Source: Methylococcaceae bacterium | Lineage (GTDB): Bacteria > Pseudomonadota > Gammaproteobacteria > Methylococcales > Methylomonadaceae | Length of the DNA: 22,347 bases | Assembly: GCA_005779525.1 (NCBI GenBank) | Contig: SXIZ01000010.1 | Span: 1-22,347, forward strand | Direction of reading: 5' to 3' | Part shown: positions 1 through 7,029 of the stretch, one piece after another | How positions within the stretch are numbered: the first letter of the stretch is position 1 | Layout: each line of letters starts with the position of its first letter | The notes under the pieces: model-generated | The model's input: only the letters and a program-made list of their open reading frames with translations | Database searches by the model: none | What the model was told of the DNA's origin: nothing | Program-made: the position numbers and the translations under genes

Positions 1-166
1 AAGTAGGTAAAAATCGTCAATGTCGCACTATAAACTTGTAAGCATTAGGGTTTAGCCATTCTTGGGTGGTTGATAATGTATGTTTTAATTAACATCATCC
101 CATATTGGACGGTTACATTTCTTATCCCGAACTCAGGTTATTAAACCATTTCAAATTACCGTAGTC
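1..166. other. Non-coding left edge, nothing recognised
   Basis: All frames meet stop codons quickly and no gene fragment is recognisable. This is the region just 3' of the exporter operon, but I see no convincing terminator: only short A/T-rich complementary stretches (for example GGTT/AACC around a TAAT loop on the minus strand), with no T-run after them. Confidence 0.6.
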
Positions 167-1597
167 TCATGGCGCTGATGCAGCTTGCCACCCACCACCT
201 AAGGCTTTATATAACGCCACTAAGTTGCGTGACACTTTTGCAGAACTATTCATTAACTTCACTTCTGCAGCTAGGAGTTGTTGCTGCTGTTGCACTACGT
301 TGACATAATTGCTTAAACCTTGCTGATACAATTCCGTTGCGAGTTTGACAGCCAGTTGTTGCTGGGTCAGTGCTGCTTGTAGCTTGCGCTCACTTTGCTG
401 CTCCTGCAGCAAGGAAAGTAAGGCATCTTCGACTTCTTTAAAGGCATTTAGCACCGTACTTTCGTAGGCCAAGCGACTTTGTTGTAGTTGCGCTTCTTTG
501 CTTTTGATATTGGCACTGAGTTTGCTCCAATTAAACACGGGCATCGATAGCGATGCTGCACTCGACCAAGATTTACCTACGGGGGTAAATCCGCTGATAC
601 TGAGATTCTGTAAACCAATGAATGCGGCAAGATTCACTTTAGGATACAACTCTGCAGTCGCAATCCCCACGTAAGCATTCGCGATTGCTATCGCTTGTTC
701 GGCTCTGCGTATATCAGGACGACGCTGTAATAAGGCGGAGGGTAAATCTGGAATTACAGTGACTTGGGCGCGAGGAATCTCCCGCACCGGACTTAATCGC
801 GTCAGCAAGGCAGTGGGTTCGCGCCCAGTGAGCACACTCAGGGCATGGATTGAAGTTTGAATCGCTTCTTGATACTGCGGAATTTCGGCACTTAAATCCT
901 CTAAGCGCGCCTCAGCAACGGTAGCTTCTACAGCACTACTCAACCCCGCTTGTTGTCGCACTTGCTGTAAATCTTGGATAGTGGTTTGTAGCGCGAGCGT
1001 TTGTTCAGCCCACTTGAGCTGTTGTTGATTACTACGTAAATCAATATAGAGTATAGCCACCTCGCCAAGCAGGGTAACTAAGATGTCGTGCTGTTGCTCA
1101 ACTTCACTTGCAACCGTCGCATCCGCAGCTTCTATGGCCCGGCGCACTCCGCCAAAAAAATCTAGTTCCCACTGCGCATCAAAACCTAATTGAAAAATAT
1201 TCAGCAATTGATTGCCAACGCCAAATCCTCCGCCAGCGCTAGAACCCGAGGCTTGTCCGGCACTCGAGGTATTATTGTAGCGCCGACTCAATGCGCTTTT
1301 GCTGCTCACACTGGGTAATCCAGCAGCAAAAGTTGCGCTCCGCTGTGCACGCACATCCTGAATGCGCGCCAAAGCTTGCTTGAGGTCTATATTGTTATGA
1401 AGTGCATCATCAATCAGTTGGGTTAACACAGGATCATTAAAATTCTGCCACCACGTTTGTAAAGCATTGTTGGCGTCCGCTTGGCTAGGTACAGACCATT
1501 GCTTAGGAACGTCAAGTGCAGGCTTTTTAAAATCCGGCCCAACCGCACATCCCGACAGTAATACCCCTGCTAACAGCCCGTGCCAACAGCGCCTCAT
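167..1597 (-). CDS. NodT/OprM-type outer-membrane efflux lipoprotein
   Basis: Outer-membrane channel of a tripartite exporter, 476 aa, normal for the NodT/OprM (TolC superfamily) group. It starts with a lipoprotein signal peptide ending in LLSGC, so Cys17 would be lipidated. The mature protein opens with the family hallmark CAVGPDFKKP. Two repeated outer-membrane efflux domains follow, with long Gln/Ala-rich helices and the internal motif RRPDIRRAEQ. A Gly/Ser-rich loop lies near residues 115-130. The start overlaps the stop of the upstream membrane fusion protein gene (ATGA), and a strong AAGGAG lies about 10 bases upstream, so the start is well supported and translation is probably coupled. 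It is the last gene of a four-gene minus-strand operon with permease, ATPase and fusion protein, and it presumably gives that pump its own outer-membrane exit duct. The substrate is not visible from sequence. Confidence 0.92.
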   Translation of the reverse strand: MRRCWHGLLAGVLLSGCAVGPDFKKPALDVPKQWSVPSQADANNALQTWWQNFNDPVLTQLIDDALHNNIDLKQALARIQDVRAQRSATFAAGLPSVSSKSALSRRYNNTSSAGQASGSSAGGGFGVGNQLLNIFQLGFDAQWELDFFGGVRRAIEAADATVASEVEQQHDILVTLLGEVAILYIDLRSNQQQLKWAEQTLALQTTIQDLQQVRQQAGLSSAVEATVAEARLEDLSAEIPQYQEAIQTSIHALSVLTGREPTALLTRLSPVREIPRAQVTVIPDLPSALLQRRPDIRRAEQAIAIANAYVGIATAELYPKVNLAAFIGLQNLSISGFTPVGKSWSSAASLSMPVFNWSKLSANIKSKEAQLQQSRLAYESTVLNAFKEVEDALLSLLQEQQSERKLQAALTQQQLAVKLATELYQQGLSNYVNVVQQQQQLLAAEVKLMNSSAKVSRNLVALYKALGGGWQAASAP

Positions 1598-2541
1598 TTA
1601 AGCTTATCTCCTTCGGGCGCGTCAATAAACACGTCCATCTGTTGCCCAACATATACCGGGAAGCTTTGCCTAGGGAAGGTATAAATGGCCTGCAATACCC
1701 GGGTATCTACCCGTTCCGTGCTGTCTCCGGTCAAAGATTTTTTGGGCACAACATATGGTTCGAGATACGCTAAGGTTAAATCGACTTTAAAATCGCGATT
1801 ACCCCGTAAATAAGCAACGGCTTTATTCGCCTTGCTAAAGCGCCAAGCATCGTTTTCATCAATATCTACGCGCACGTGTAATTTATCCTGATTGCCTAGC
1901 ACCAGTAGCGGGGTATTGACTGCACTCGCGGGGGCAAATTCTCCAGCACGAATATTGACCTGCAAAACATCACCCGCAATCGGTGCACGCACCACTAAAC
2001 GTTCCAAGGTGACCTGTACACTGGCGATATTTGCTTGGCTTTGTTTCACTTGCGCCTCGGCACTTACCAGTTTAGCTTTGGCAATCAGCATCGTATTGCG
2101 ACGTTTTAATACCTCCTCGGCACTGATGGCACGGACATCGGTAACTTTAGTCACCAAGTTATATAATGACTGCGCATCCTGTAAATTAGCTTTGGCGACT
2201 TCAACCTCGGCCAAGGCTTTGTCTAAATCAGCATTTTTGATTGCCAATTCGGCCTGCGTCTCGCGATCATCCAAGTAAAACAACGGCGCATGCTGTTTTA
2301 CCGCGTCACCCACCTTCACCACAACTTTCTGCACTATCCGCGCTAAGGGGGAGCCCAACGCCACATTTTGGCTTTGGGCTTCGATAATGCCAGAACCTGC
2401 AATAAAGGCGTTAAAAGATGGAGAAGCAGGTTCTGCAACCGCAGGAGCGACTGGCATGGGTTTATTGCTCTTCACCACGGAATATCCCGCAAACGCCATT
2501 CCGGCAAGCGCAAGCAGTGGAAGTACATGTTTAATTTGCAT
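1594..2541 (-). CDS. HlyD-family membrane fusion protein of ABC exporter
   Basis: Periplasmic adaptor linking the inner-membrane ABC permease to the outer-membrane channel, about 315 aa. One N-terminal membrane anchor (LPLLALAGMAFAGYSVV) is followed by an Ala/Pro linker. Then comes a split biotinyl/lipoyl-like half (GSGIIEA, VVVKVGDAV, LFYLDD), a helical hairpin at about residues 95-175 rich in Ala, Glu and Gln, the second lipoyl half (VRAPIAGDVLQV, AGEF), and a beta-barrel domain. This layout fits the DevB/HlyD type used with DevC/DevA pumps rather than an RND adaptor. Two in-frame ATGs lie two codons apart (2547 and 2541). An AGGG abuts the first but is six bases from the second, so I prefer 2541. 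The end overlaps the next gene by ATGA. The gap to the ATPase gene upstream is about 30 bases. Confidence 0.9.
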   Translation of the reverse strand: MQIKHVLPLLALAGMAFAGYSVVKSNKPMPVAPAVAEPASPSFNAFIAGSGIIEAQSQNVALGSPLARIVQKVVVKVGDAVKQHAPLFYLDDRETQAELAIKNADLDKALAEVEVAKANLQDAQSLYNLVTKVTDVRAISAEEVLKRRNTMLIAKAKLVSAEAQVKQSQANIASVQVTLERLVVRAPIAGDVLQVNIRAGEFAPASAVNTPLLVLGNQDKLHVRVDIDENDAWRFSKANKAVAYLRGNRDFKVDLTLAYLEPYVVPKKSLTGDSTERVDTRVLQAIYTFPRQSFPVYVGQQMDVFIDAPEGDKLK

Positions 2542-2576
2542 ACGCATCCCTAGAAATTTTGTGCTTTGAATTAAGC

Positions 2577-3278
2577 TTAAACATTTGGAGTCGCCGCCCG
2601 CACATTAATCACTCGCCCATCATCCATTTCGGCAATCCGATCCGCAAATCCAAAAATTCGCGCATCATGGGTCACAATCACTAGGGCTCGATCCTGCTGC
2701 ATAGCCACATCTTTCAGTAAATGCATAACGGTCTGTCCGGTTTCATGATCCAGCGCACTCGTGGGTTCGTCGCAGACGATAAGTTTTGGGCTATGCACTA
2801 AGGCACGTGCAATGGCCACGCGCTGTTGCTGTCCACCGGAAAGTTGTGCCGGAAGATTGCCCATGCGTTTACCCAACCCTACAGCGGCTAAAATTTCCTG
2901 CGCTTTACGTTCGGCAATACTGCGCTTGACACCATTAATAATCAACGGCACTGAGACATTTTCAGTCAAGGTCAGCGCGGGCAACAAATTAAAGGCCTGA
3001 AACACAAAACCGATATGCTGTGCACGAAAGCGTAATTTATCCTTGCTGCGCATTGCCGCTAGGTTTTGTCCAAACAACTCACACACGCCCGCGTCTTGAT
3101 CCAAAATTCCAGCAATCACTGAAATCAAGGTGGTTTTACCACAGCCTGACGGCCCAACTAACATTAACAGCTCTCCTTGCAGAATCTCTAGGTCTACATG
3201 ATCCAGTGCGATTACTTGTTGATCTCCAGCATCAAAAACTTTAAGCAATTGCTGACAACTAACCGCTACCTCTGGCAT
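2577..3278 (-). CDS. ABC exporter ATP-binding protein (LolD/MacB/DevA type)
   Basis: Cytoplasmic ATPase that powers the neighbouring FtsX-type permease, 233 aa, the usual size of a stand-alone nucleotide-binding subunit. All motifs are visible and intact: Walker A GPSGCGKT at residues 42-49, Q-loop Gln94, signature LSGGQQQ at 146-152, Walker B ending in DEPTSALD with Asp170 and catalytic Glu171, and switch His204 in IVTHD. The sequence type is that of LolD, MacB N-terminal and DevA ATPases. A separate ATPase and permease, plus an adaptor gene, argue for the DevBCA layout rather than MacB, where the two are fused. The start is supported by AAAGG seven bases upstream. It begins only 3 bases after the permease stop codon, so the two are almost certainly co-translated. 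Confidence 0.93.
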   Translation of the reverse strand: MPEVAVSCQQLLKVFDAGDQQVIALDHVDLEILQGELLMLVGPSGCGKTTLISVIAGILDQDAGVCELFGQNLAAMRSKDKLRFRAQHIGFVFQAFNLLPALTLTENVSVPLIINGVKRSIAERKAQEILAAVGLGKRMGNLPAQLSGGQQQRVAIARALVHSPKLIVCDEPTSALDHETGQTVMHLLKDVAMQQDRALVIVTHDARIFGFADRIAEMDDGRVINVRAATPNV

Positions 3279-3281
3279 ACC

Positions 3282-4439
3282 TTAACCTTTAAACACAATA
3301 GCCGGTTCAAGTCGCAGCACTTTTATAATACTGATTAGGGCGGCAAACATACAGATTAGACTGACTCCCGCACCACTGAAGACCAAAAGTTGCCAAGGAA
3401 ATTTAAAAGCGAGTACCGAATTGCGCATGCTGTAGCCAAAGAGTGCGGTTAAGCCTACCCCCATGCCATAGCCAATAGTCCCTACCATCAACGCTTGCAA
3501 TAATATCATGCGTAATAAGGTCAAATTACTGGTCCCCATAGCTTTCAGGACGCCGAACTGCCGGATATTTTCTAACGTAAAATTGTAGAAGGTTTGGCCA
3601 GCGATCGCCGCCCCCACGATAAATCCCAGTAACACCGACATGCCAAAGTTAATCGGAATCCCGGTATTTTTGATGAAATATTGGTAGGTTAAGGTTTGGA
3701 ATTCTTCGCTGGTGTAGGCGGCCAACCCTGTCCCGGCATGAATACGTTGCGTCAGCTCATGCAGATTTTGTCCGGGCCTAGCTTTGACGAGCACGAAGGA
3801 CAAGGATTTGCGTTCTCGCGGTGCAAAGCTTTTAGCACGCGAATAGGTTGTGTAAATCACAGGTTGTGACTGAAAGGTGCGGGTTGTGCGCGCAATACCC
3901 ACCACAATAGCACGATGATCGTTTAACTCTAACACATCGTCCAATTGCAGCGGTGTAGACGCTCCCCCATGTAGTGCGGGTTTGGCAAGCTTGGTAGTGG
4001 CGCCATCAACATCAACAATAATGCTGTCACTTCGACGTAAATCTTTTAACTGCCCGTTGAGCATATACGGCGGGCCACCTATCAAGGTGGTGTCATCCAA
4101 GCCAACTAGATTACAGGTCTGGAAAGTTCCGTCCGCTAAGCGGGCTTTCAATAAGCCCTTATACAACGGAACGGCCCAATCGACTCCGGCAATGCCGCGC
4201 ACACTATATAATTCTGTATCTTGCAGGGGTTTAATATCGTCAATAAATTGTACTTTATCATCCATCACCCAGATATCCGGTTGCCCGACATCTGAGATAA
4301 AACTATAGGTGCGCGCCATCAAGCCTATAAATATCGCGGGTTGTTGCGTCATAATTAACGAGGCAAACGTTAACCCCATAATAATGCCCACATATTTACC
4401 GGTATCTCCCATTAACATTTTCAGCGCAATGCGATACAT
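3282..4439 (-). CDS. FtsX/DevC-type ABC transporter permease
   Basis: Inner-membrane permease of the tripartite exporter, 385 aa. A first transmembrane segment near residues 15-38 is followed by a large extracytoplasmic domain (about 45-265) of the MacB periplasmic-core kind. Three more transmembrane segments lie at about 270-300, 310-340 and 350-378, giving the four-segment FtsX topology. Phrases such as QFGVLKAMGTSN between segments 2 and 3 are typical of the coupling region that contacts the ATPase. It is the first gene of the minus-strand operon. AGGA lies 7 bases before the ATG. The gap upstream (4440-4768) contains a palindrome close to the start that could be an operator. The substrate cannot be named; relatives export glycolipids, peptides, macrolides or lipoproteins. 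Confidence 0.9.
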   Translation of the reverse strand: MYRIALKMLMGDTGKYVGIIMGLTFASLIMTQQPAIFIGLMARTYSFISDVGQPDIWVMDDKVQFIDDIKPLQDTELYSVRGIAGVDWAVPLYKGLLKARLADGTFQTCNLVGLDDTTLIGGPPYMLNGQLKDLRRSDSIIVDVDGATTKLAKPALHGGASTPLQLDDVLELNDHRAIVVGIARTTRTFQSQPVIYTTYSRAKSFAPRERKSLSFVLVKARPGQNLHELTQRIHAGTGLAAYTSEEFQTLTYQYFIKNTGIPINFGMSVLLGFIVGAAIAGQTFYNFTLENIRQFGVLKAMGTSNLTLLRMILLQALMVGTIGYGMGVGLTALFGYSMRNSVLAFKFPWQLLVFSGAGVSLICMFAALISIIKVLRLEPAIVFKG

Positions 4440-4469
4440 GATGATTTCCTAGTGATGGGATATGCTTAA

Positions 4470-4483
4470 ACATGATCTCATGT
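4470..4483. promoter_or_regulatory. Palindrome near exporter operon start, possible operator
   Basis: ACATGA and TCATGT form perfect 6-base arms around a 2-base centre, about 31 bases before the permease ATG. That spacing suits a dimeric repressor site or a feature of the leader mRNA. I found no convincing -35/-10 pair beside it, so the regulatory role is inference only. Confidence 0.3.
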
Positions 4484-4630
4484 AACTCAATCTAAGCCAA
4501 GACGGTTACTTTGCTTTAGATGCTACAGCAATGGCAAATAAACTAACGTTTACAAGTTGCTTAGCCAGGAATACGAAAAAACTTAACGCTTGCCAGCAAT
4601 TTAGATTTCAAAAATTATGTCGAGGCTCGC

Positions 4631-4780
4631 ATGGCTGCGTTGCATTTTAGTCTAGGAGCATTGAAAGCTAAAATGGCTAAGCTGTCTCTAGCGCAACAAA
4701 ACTTCAGTCATGCAACAGAATCAAGCAAATACCTTTTAGCTTTCAAGTTACTCACATTGAATAGCGTCCTACATTGTTGA
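4631..4780 (+). CDS. Possible 49-aa small protein, unrecognised
   Basis: A short open frame in the gap between the exporter operon and the DUF934 gene, on the opposite strand to both. It begins with ATG, with GAGG at 4622-4625 five bases upstream, a good ribosome-site arrangement. It ends at a TGA inside the last 12 bases of the antisense neighbour. The product would be Lys/Ala/Leu-rich (starting MAALHFSLGALKAK), with no signal peptide or membrane segment, and likely helical. The frame stays open upstream to 4565, giving about 71 codons without a stop, so it could also be the tail of a decayed gene. The inverted-repeat arms of this region lie inside it. I do not recognise the protein, and a chance open frame is quite possible. 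Confidence 0.2.
   Translation: MAALHFSLGALKAKMAKLSLAQQNFSHATESSKYLLAFKLLTLNSVLHC
4643..4746. repeat. Overlapping inverted repeats with competing arms
   Basis: A 13-base perfect inverted repeat pairs TTGAAAGCTAAAA (4661-4673) with TTTTAGCTTTCAA (4734-4746), about 60 bases apart. The 3' part of the first arm also pairs with an earlier stretch: CATTTTAG (4643-4650) with CTAAAATG (4668-4675). The middle arm can therefore join only one partner at a time. No T-run follows on either strand, so a plain terminator is unlikely. It may be an attenuator-like leader of the exporter operon, an mRNA-processing structure, or the remnant of a small dispersed element. Confidence 0.45.
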
Positions 4781-5224
4781 TGGCTGATAGCTGTATGAAA
4801 AATCTTCCATACTCTCTAAGGCCCAAGTCAAGTGCTGCGGATTTTCTAATTCAAAACCATTTACCCCCACGCGCACCAAATAGTAGACTTGATCTAACAT
4901 AAAAGCTCCCACGGCACGAACTTCACCCTGATAACCATATTGATGCCGTAATTGCCGGGCTTGACTAAAGCCACGACCATCGGTGTAAAGGCCAAAATTT
5001 AACTCTAGTAAGGCTAACTTGGGCAAATCCTCAGCCAAATCTGCGACCTCTTCAGAGGGATCTAAGCGCACGCCTAATAAACTGTCACGTTGCACTAATT
5101 GCTGTTTTTCTTGCTGCCAACGCGTCAAGCTAACACTGATATCACCCGTAGCTGGTAACACCTGATCATCGGCAATAAATTGCCAAGTGTTTTCAATAAT
5201 TTTTTTATCTTTAATGACTTGCAT
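4769..5224 (-). CDS. DUF934 family protein, sulfite reductase partner
   Basis: A 151-aa soluble protein of the DUF934 family, which in many proteobacteria is encoded directly after or before the sulfite/nitrite reductase haemoprotein. It has been described only as probably involved in sulfite reduction; its biochemical role is not known. The family pattern is seen in the central block: LALLELNFGLYTDGRGFSQA, then LRHQYGYQGEVRAVGAF and DQVYYLVRVGVNGFEL. No signal peptide, membrane segment or cysteine cluster is visible, so it is probably cytoplasmic and not itself a redox protein. Its start lies 14 bases inside the end of cysI, a clear sign of translational coupling. The gene ends with TAG, which shows that amber is a working stop in this genome. 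Confidence 0.85.
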   Translation of the reverse strand: MQVIKDKKIIENTWQFIADDQVLPATGDISVSLTRWQQEKQQLVQRDSLLGVRLDPSEEVADLAEDLPKLALLELNFGLYTDGRGFSQARQLRHQYGYQGEVRAVGAFMLDQVYYLVRVGVNGFELENPQHLTWALESMEDFSYSYQPSTM

Positions 5225-6866
5225 ATACTTGCTCTTTAAATGGTTCCAGGCCGATACGACTGACCGTTGCTAAAAAAGATTCGTCTTCGCTTAAGCGTTG
5301 TTTAATATAGACCTTGAGAATATCAAGTATGGCATCTTTAATTTGATTGCGATCTACCGCTGGCCCCAAACGTTCACCAATAGCTGCATTATTTTCTGAG
5401 GATCCACCTAGGGTAATTTGATACCATTCCGTCCCTTTTTTATCGACGCCCAGAATACCAATATTCCCCACACTTTGGTGGGCGCAGCCATTCATACAAC
5501 CGGAAAAATTGATTTTAATATCGCCCAAATCATGGATATAGTCCATATCATCTAAGGCAGTATTAATTTCTTTAGTAACCCCAATCGAGCCCGCATTGGC
5601 TAACTCACAAAAATCCAAACCCGGGCAGCAAATAATATCAGTGACCGTACCGATATTAGGCGTCGCTAAATTCAACGCGGTTAATTTTTGCCATAACACA
5701 TAGACATCGGCCTGTTGCACATCGCCTAAAATTAGATTTTGCCGATGCGTGCTACGAATTTCGCCAAAGCTATATTGATCTGCTAAATCGGCAATCGCAT
5801 CCAACTGGCTATCAGTCACATCACCAGGGGGTACCTCTGGTGCTTTTAATGAAATAAACACCGCGCGATAACCTGGGATTTTGTGCTCAAGGGTATTGTA
5901 TTTTACCCATTTAGCAAACGCCGCATCCTCGGTTAAATGCGTGTTGAAGCTAAGATCACTGGCCGCCGCCGCTTGATAGGCAGGAGGAACAAAATGCTGT
6001 TGGATCTCTTGGATACGCTCAGCTGTCAACTCTAATTCATCGCGGATGCGCAACCATTCAGCCTCAACCAATTGCGTAAATTTTTCTAAACCTTCTTCTT
6101 TGACCAGTATTTTGATCCGAGCTTTGTATTTATTATCCCGCCGACCATAGAGATTATAAATGCGTAAAATGGCTTCCAAATACGATAGTAGATGTTTTTG
6201 TTCCAAGAAAGGTCGAATAACCTGTCCTATAATTGGGGTACGTCCTAAGCCGCCACCGACAAAAACTTTAAAGCCAATTTCATCCGCCGCATTTTTAACC
6301 AAATGCAAGCCAATGTCGTGCAATTGGGTGGCGGCGCGATCTTGTGCCGCAGCGGTCACTGCGATTTTAAATTTACGCGGTAAATACGCAAATTCGGGAT
6401 GAAAACTGGTCCACTGCCGAATAATTTCACAAAATGGGCGCGGATCGATAATTTCATCTTTGCAAATACCTGCAAGGTGATCCGTCGTCGTGTTACGCAT
6501 GCAATTGCCACTGGTCTGAATGGCATGCATTTGCACAGTCGCAAGCTCCGCCAGGATATCAGGGGTTTGCGCTAATTCTGGCCAATTAAATTGTACATTT
6601 TGGCGCGTAGTAAAATGGCAATAGCCTTTGTCGTAGGTTCTAGCAATGTGCGCTAACTTGCGCAGTTGCTTGGAGGATAATAGACCATAGGGAACGGCTA
6701 CGCGTAACATCGGAGCATGGGTCTGAATATACAAGCCGTTCATTAATCGTAAAGTCCGGTAATGATCGGGGGCGATTTCTCCCTTGAGAAAACGCTCGGT
6801 TTGTCTGCGGAATTGGGTAACACGTTCCTCAATGAGGGTTTGATCGATTTCGTTGTACTGATACAT
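5211..6866 (-). CDS. cysI: Nitrite/sulfite reductase haemoprotein (CysI family)
   Basis: Reduces sulfite to sulfide (or nitrite to ammonia) with a coupled sirohaem and [4Fe-4S] centre, in the cytoplasm, 551 aa as usual. Cluster ligands are visible as C-x5-C (Cys414 and Cys420 in CPGLDFC) and C-x3-C (Cys457 and Cys461 in SGCMNGC). Substrate and sirohaem-binding stretches include HFTTRQNVQ, NCMRNTTTDH, PRKFKIA and GGGLGRTP. The two ferredoxin-like half domains are both present. The DUF934 gene overlaps its end. No cysJ, cysH or ferredoxin gene lies nearby, so the electron donor is encoded elsewhere. It is the first gene of the transcript and has a good promoter at 6913-6941 with an inverted repeat around the -35 box. 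The ATG start has only a weak ribosome site. Sulfite as substrate is favoured by the DUF934 link, but nitrite cannot be excluded. Confidence 0.92.
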   Translation of the reverse strand: MYQYNEIDQTLIEERVTQFRRQTERFLKGEIAPDHYRTLRLMNGLYIQTHAPMLRVAVPYGLLSSKQLRKLAHIARTYDKGYCHFTTRQNVQFNWPELAQTPDILAELATVQMHAIQTSGNCMRNTTTDHLAGICKDEIIDPRPFCEIIRQWTSFHPEFAYLPRKFKIAVTAAAQDRAATQLHDIGLHLVKNAADEIGFKVFVGGGLGRTPIIGQVIRPFLEQKHLLSYLEAILRIYNLYGRRDNKYKARIKILVKEEGLEKFTQLVEAEWLRIRDELELTAERIQEIQQHFVPPAYQAAAASDLSFNTHLTEDAAFAKWVKYNTLEHKIPGYRAVFISLKAPEVPPGDVTDSQLDAIADLADQYSFGEIRSTHRQNLILGDVQQADVYVLWQKLTALNLATPNIGTVTDIICCPGLDFCELANAGSIGVTKEINTALDDMDYIHDLGDIKINFSGCMNGCAHQSVGNIGILGVDKKGTEWYQITLGGSSENNAAIGERLGPAVDRNQIKDAILDILKVYIKQRLSEDESFLATVSRIGLEPFKEQVYASH

Positions 6867-6912
6867 AAAGTAAGGTTTTAGGATGCCTGTTGAGCTTTAA
6901 AAATAGCGAGTA

Positions 6913-6941
6913 ATCATATACTGCGCACCTTAAAATGACAA
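6913..6941 (-). promoter_or_regulatory. Sigma-70 promoter of cysI
   Basis: Read on the minus strand, TTGTCA (5 of 6 to consensus) and TATGAT (5 of 6) are separated by exactly 17 bases. Transcription would start near 6906, about 40 bases before the cysI ATG. Confidence 0.7.
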
Positions 6942-6958
6942 AGGTTAATGTAAGGTGC
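6925..6958. promoter_or_regulatory. 8-bp inverted repeat around cysI -35, candidate operator
   Basis: GCACCTTA (6925-6932) and TAAGGTGC (6951-6958) are perfect complements 18 bases apart. One arm lies in the cysI promoter spacer and the other just upstream of its -35 box, close to the divergent nhaD promoter. The position suits a repressor or activator site; no known regulator consensus is recognised. Confidence 0.45.
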
Positions 6959-6967
6959 TATCATTAG

Positions 6968-6996
6968 TTGTTAAATTTTTAAAGGTTGCTTGTTAT
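6968..6996 (+). promoter_or_regulatory. Sigma-70 promoter of nhaD
   Basis: TTGTTA (4 of 6) and TGTTAT (4 of 6) are separated by 17 bases, predicting a start near 7003. This argues against any nhaD start codon upstream of about 7003. Confidence 0.5.
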
Positions 6997-7018
6997 AGCA
7001 GCCAAATAATAATGTATT

Positions 7019-7024
7019 GGGAGG
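7019..7024 (+). promoter_or_regulatory. Ribosome binding site that fixes the nhaD start
   Basis: GGGAGG lies 5 bases before a TTG codon at 7030. The upstream GTG (6955) and ATG (7012) lack such a site; the ATG lies before it. Confidence 0.6.
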
Positions 7025-7029
7025 TTATT

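Noticed and set aside
2577..4439. LolCDE lipoprotein exporter
   Set aside because: Only one permease is present, with an HlyD adaptor and an outer-membrane channel next to it; Lol systems lack both of these.
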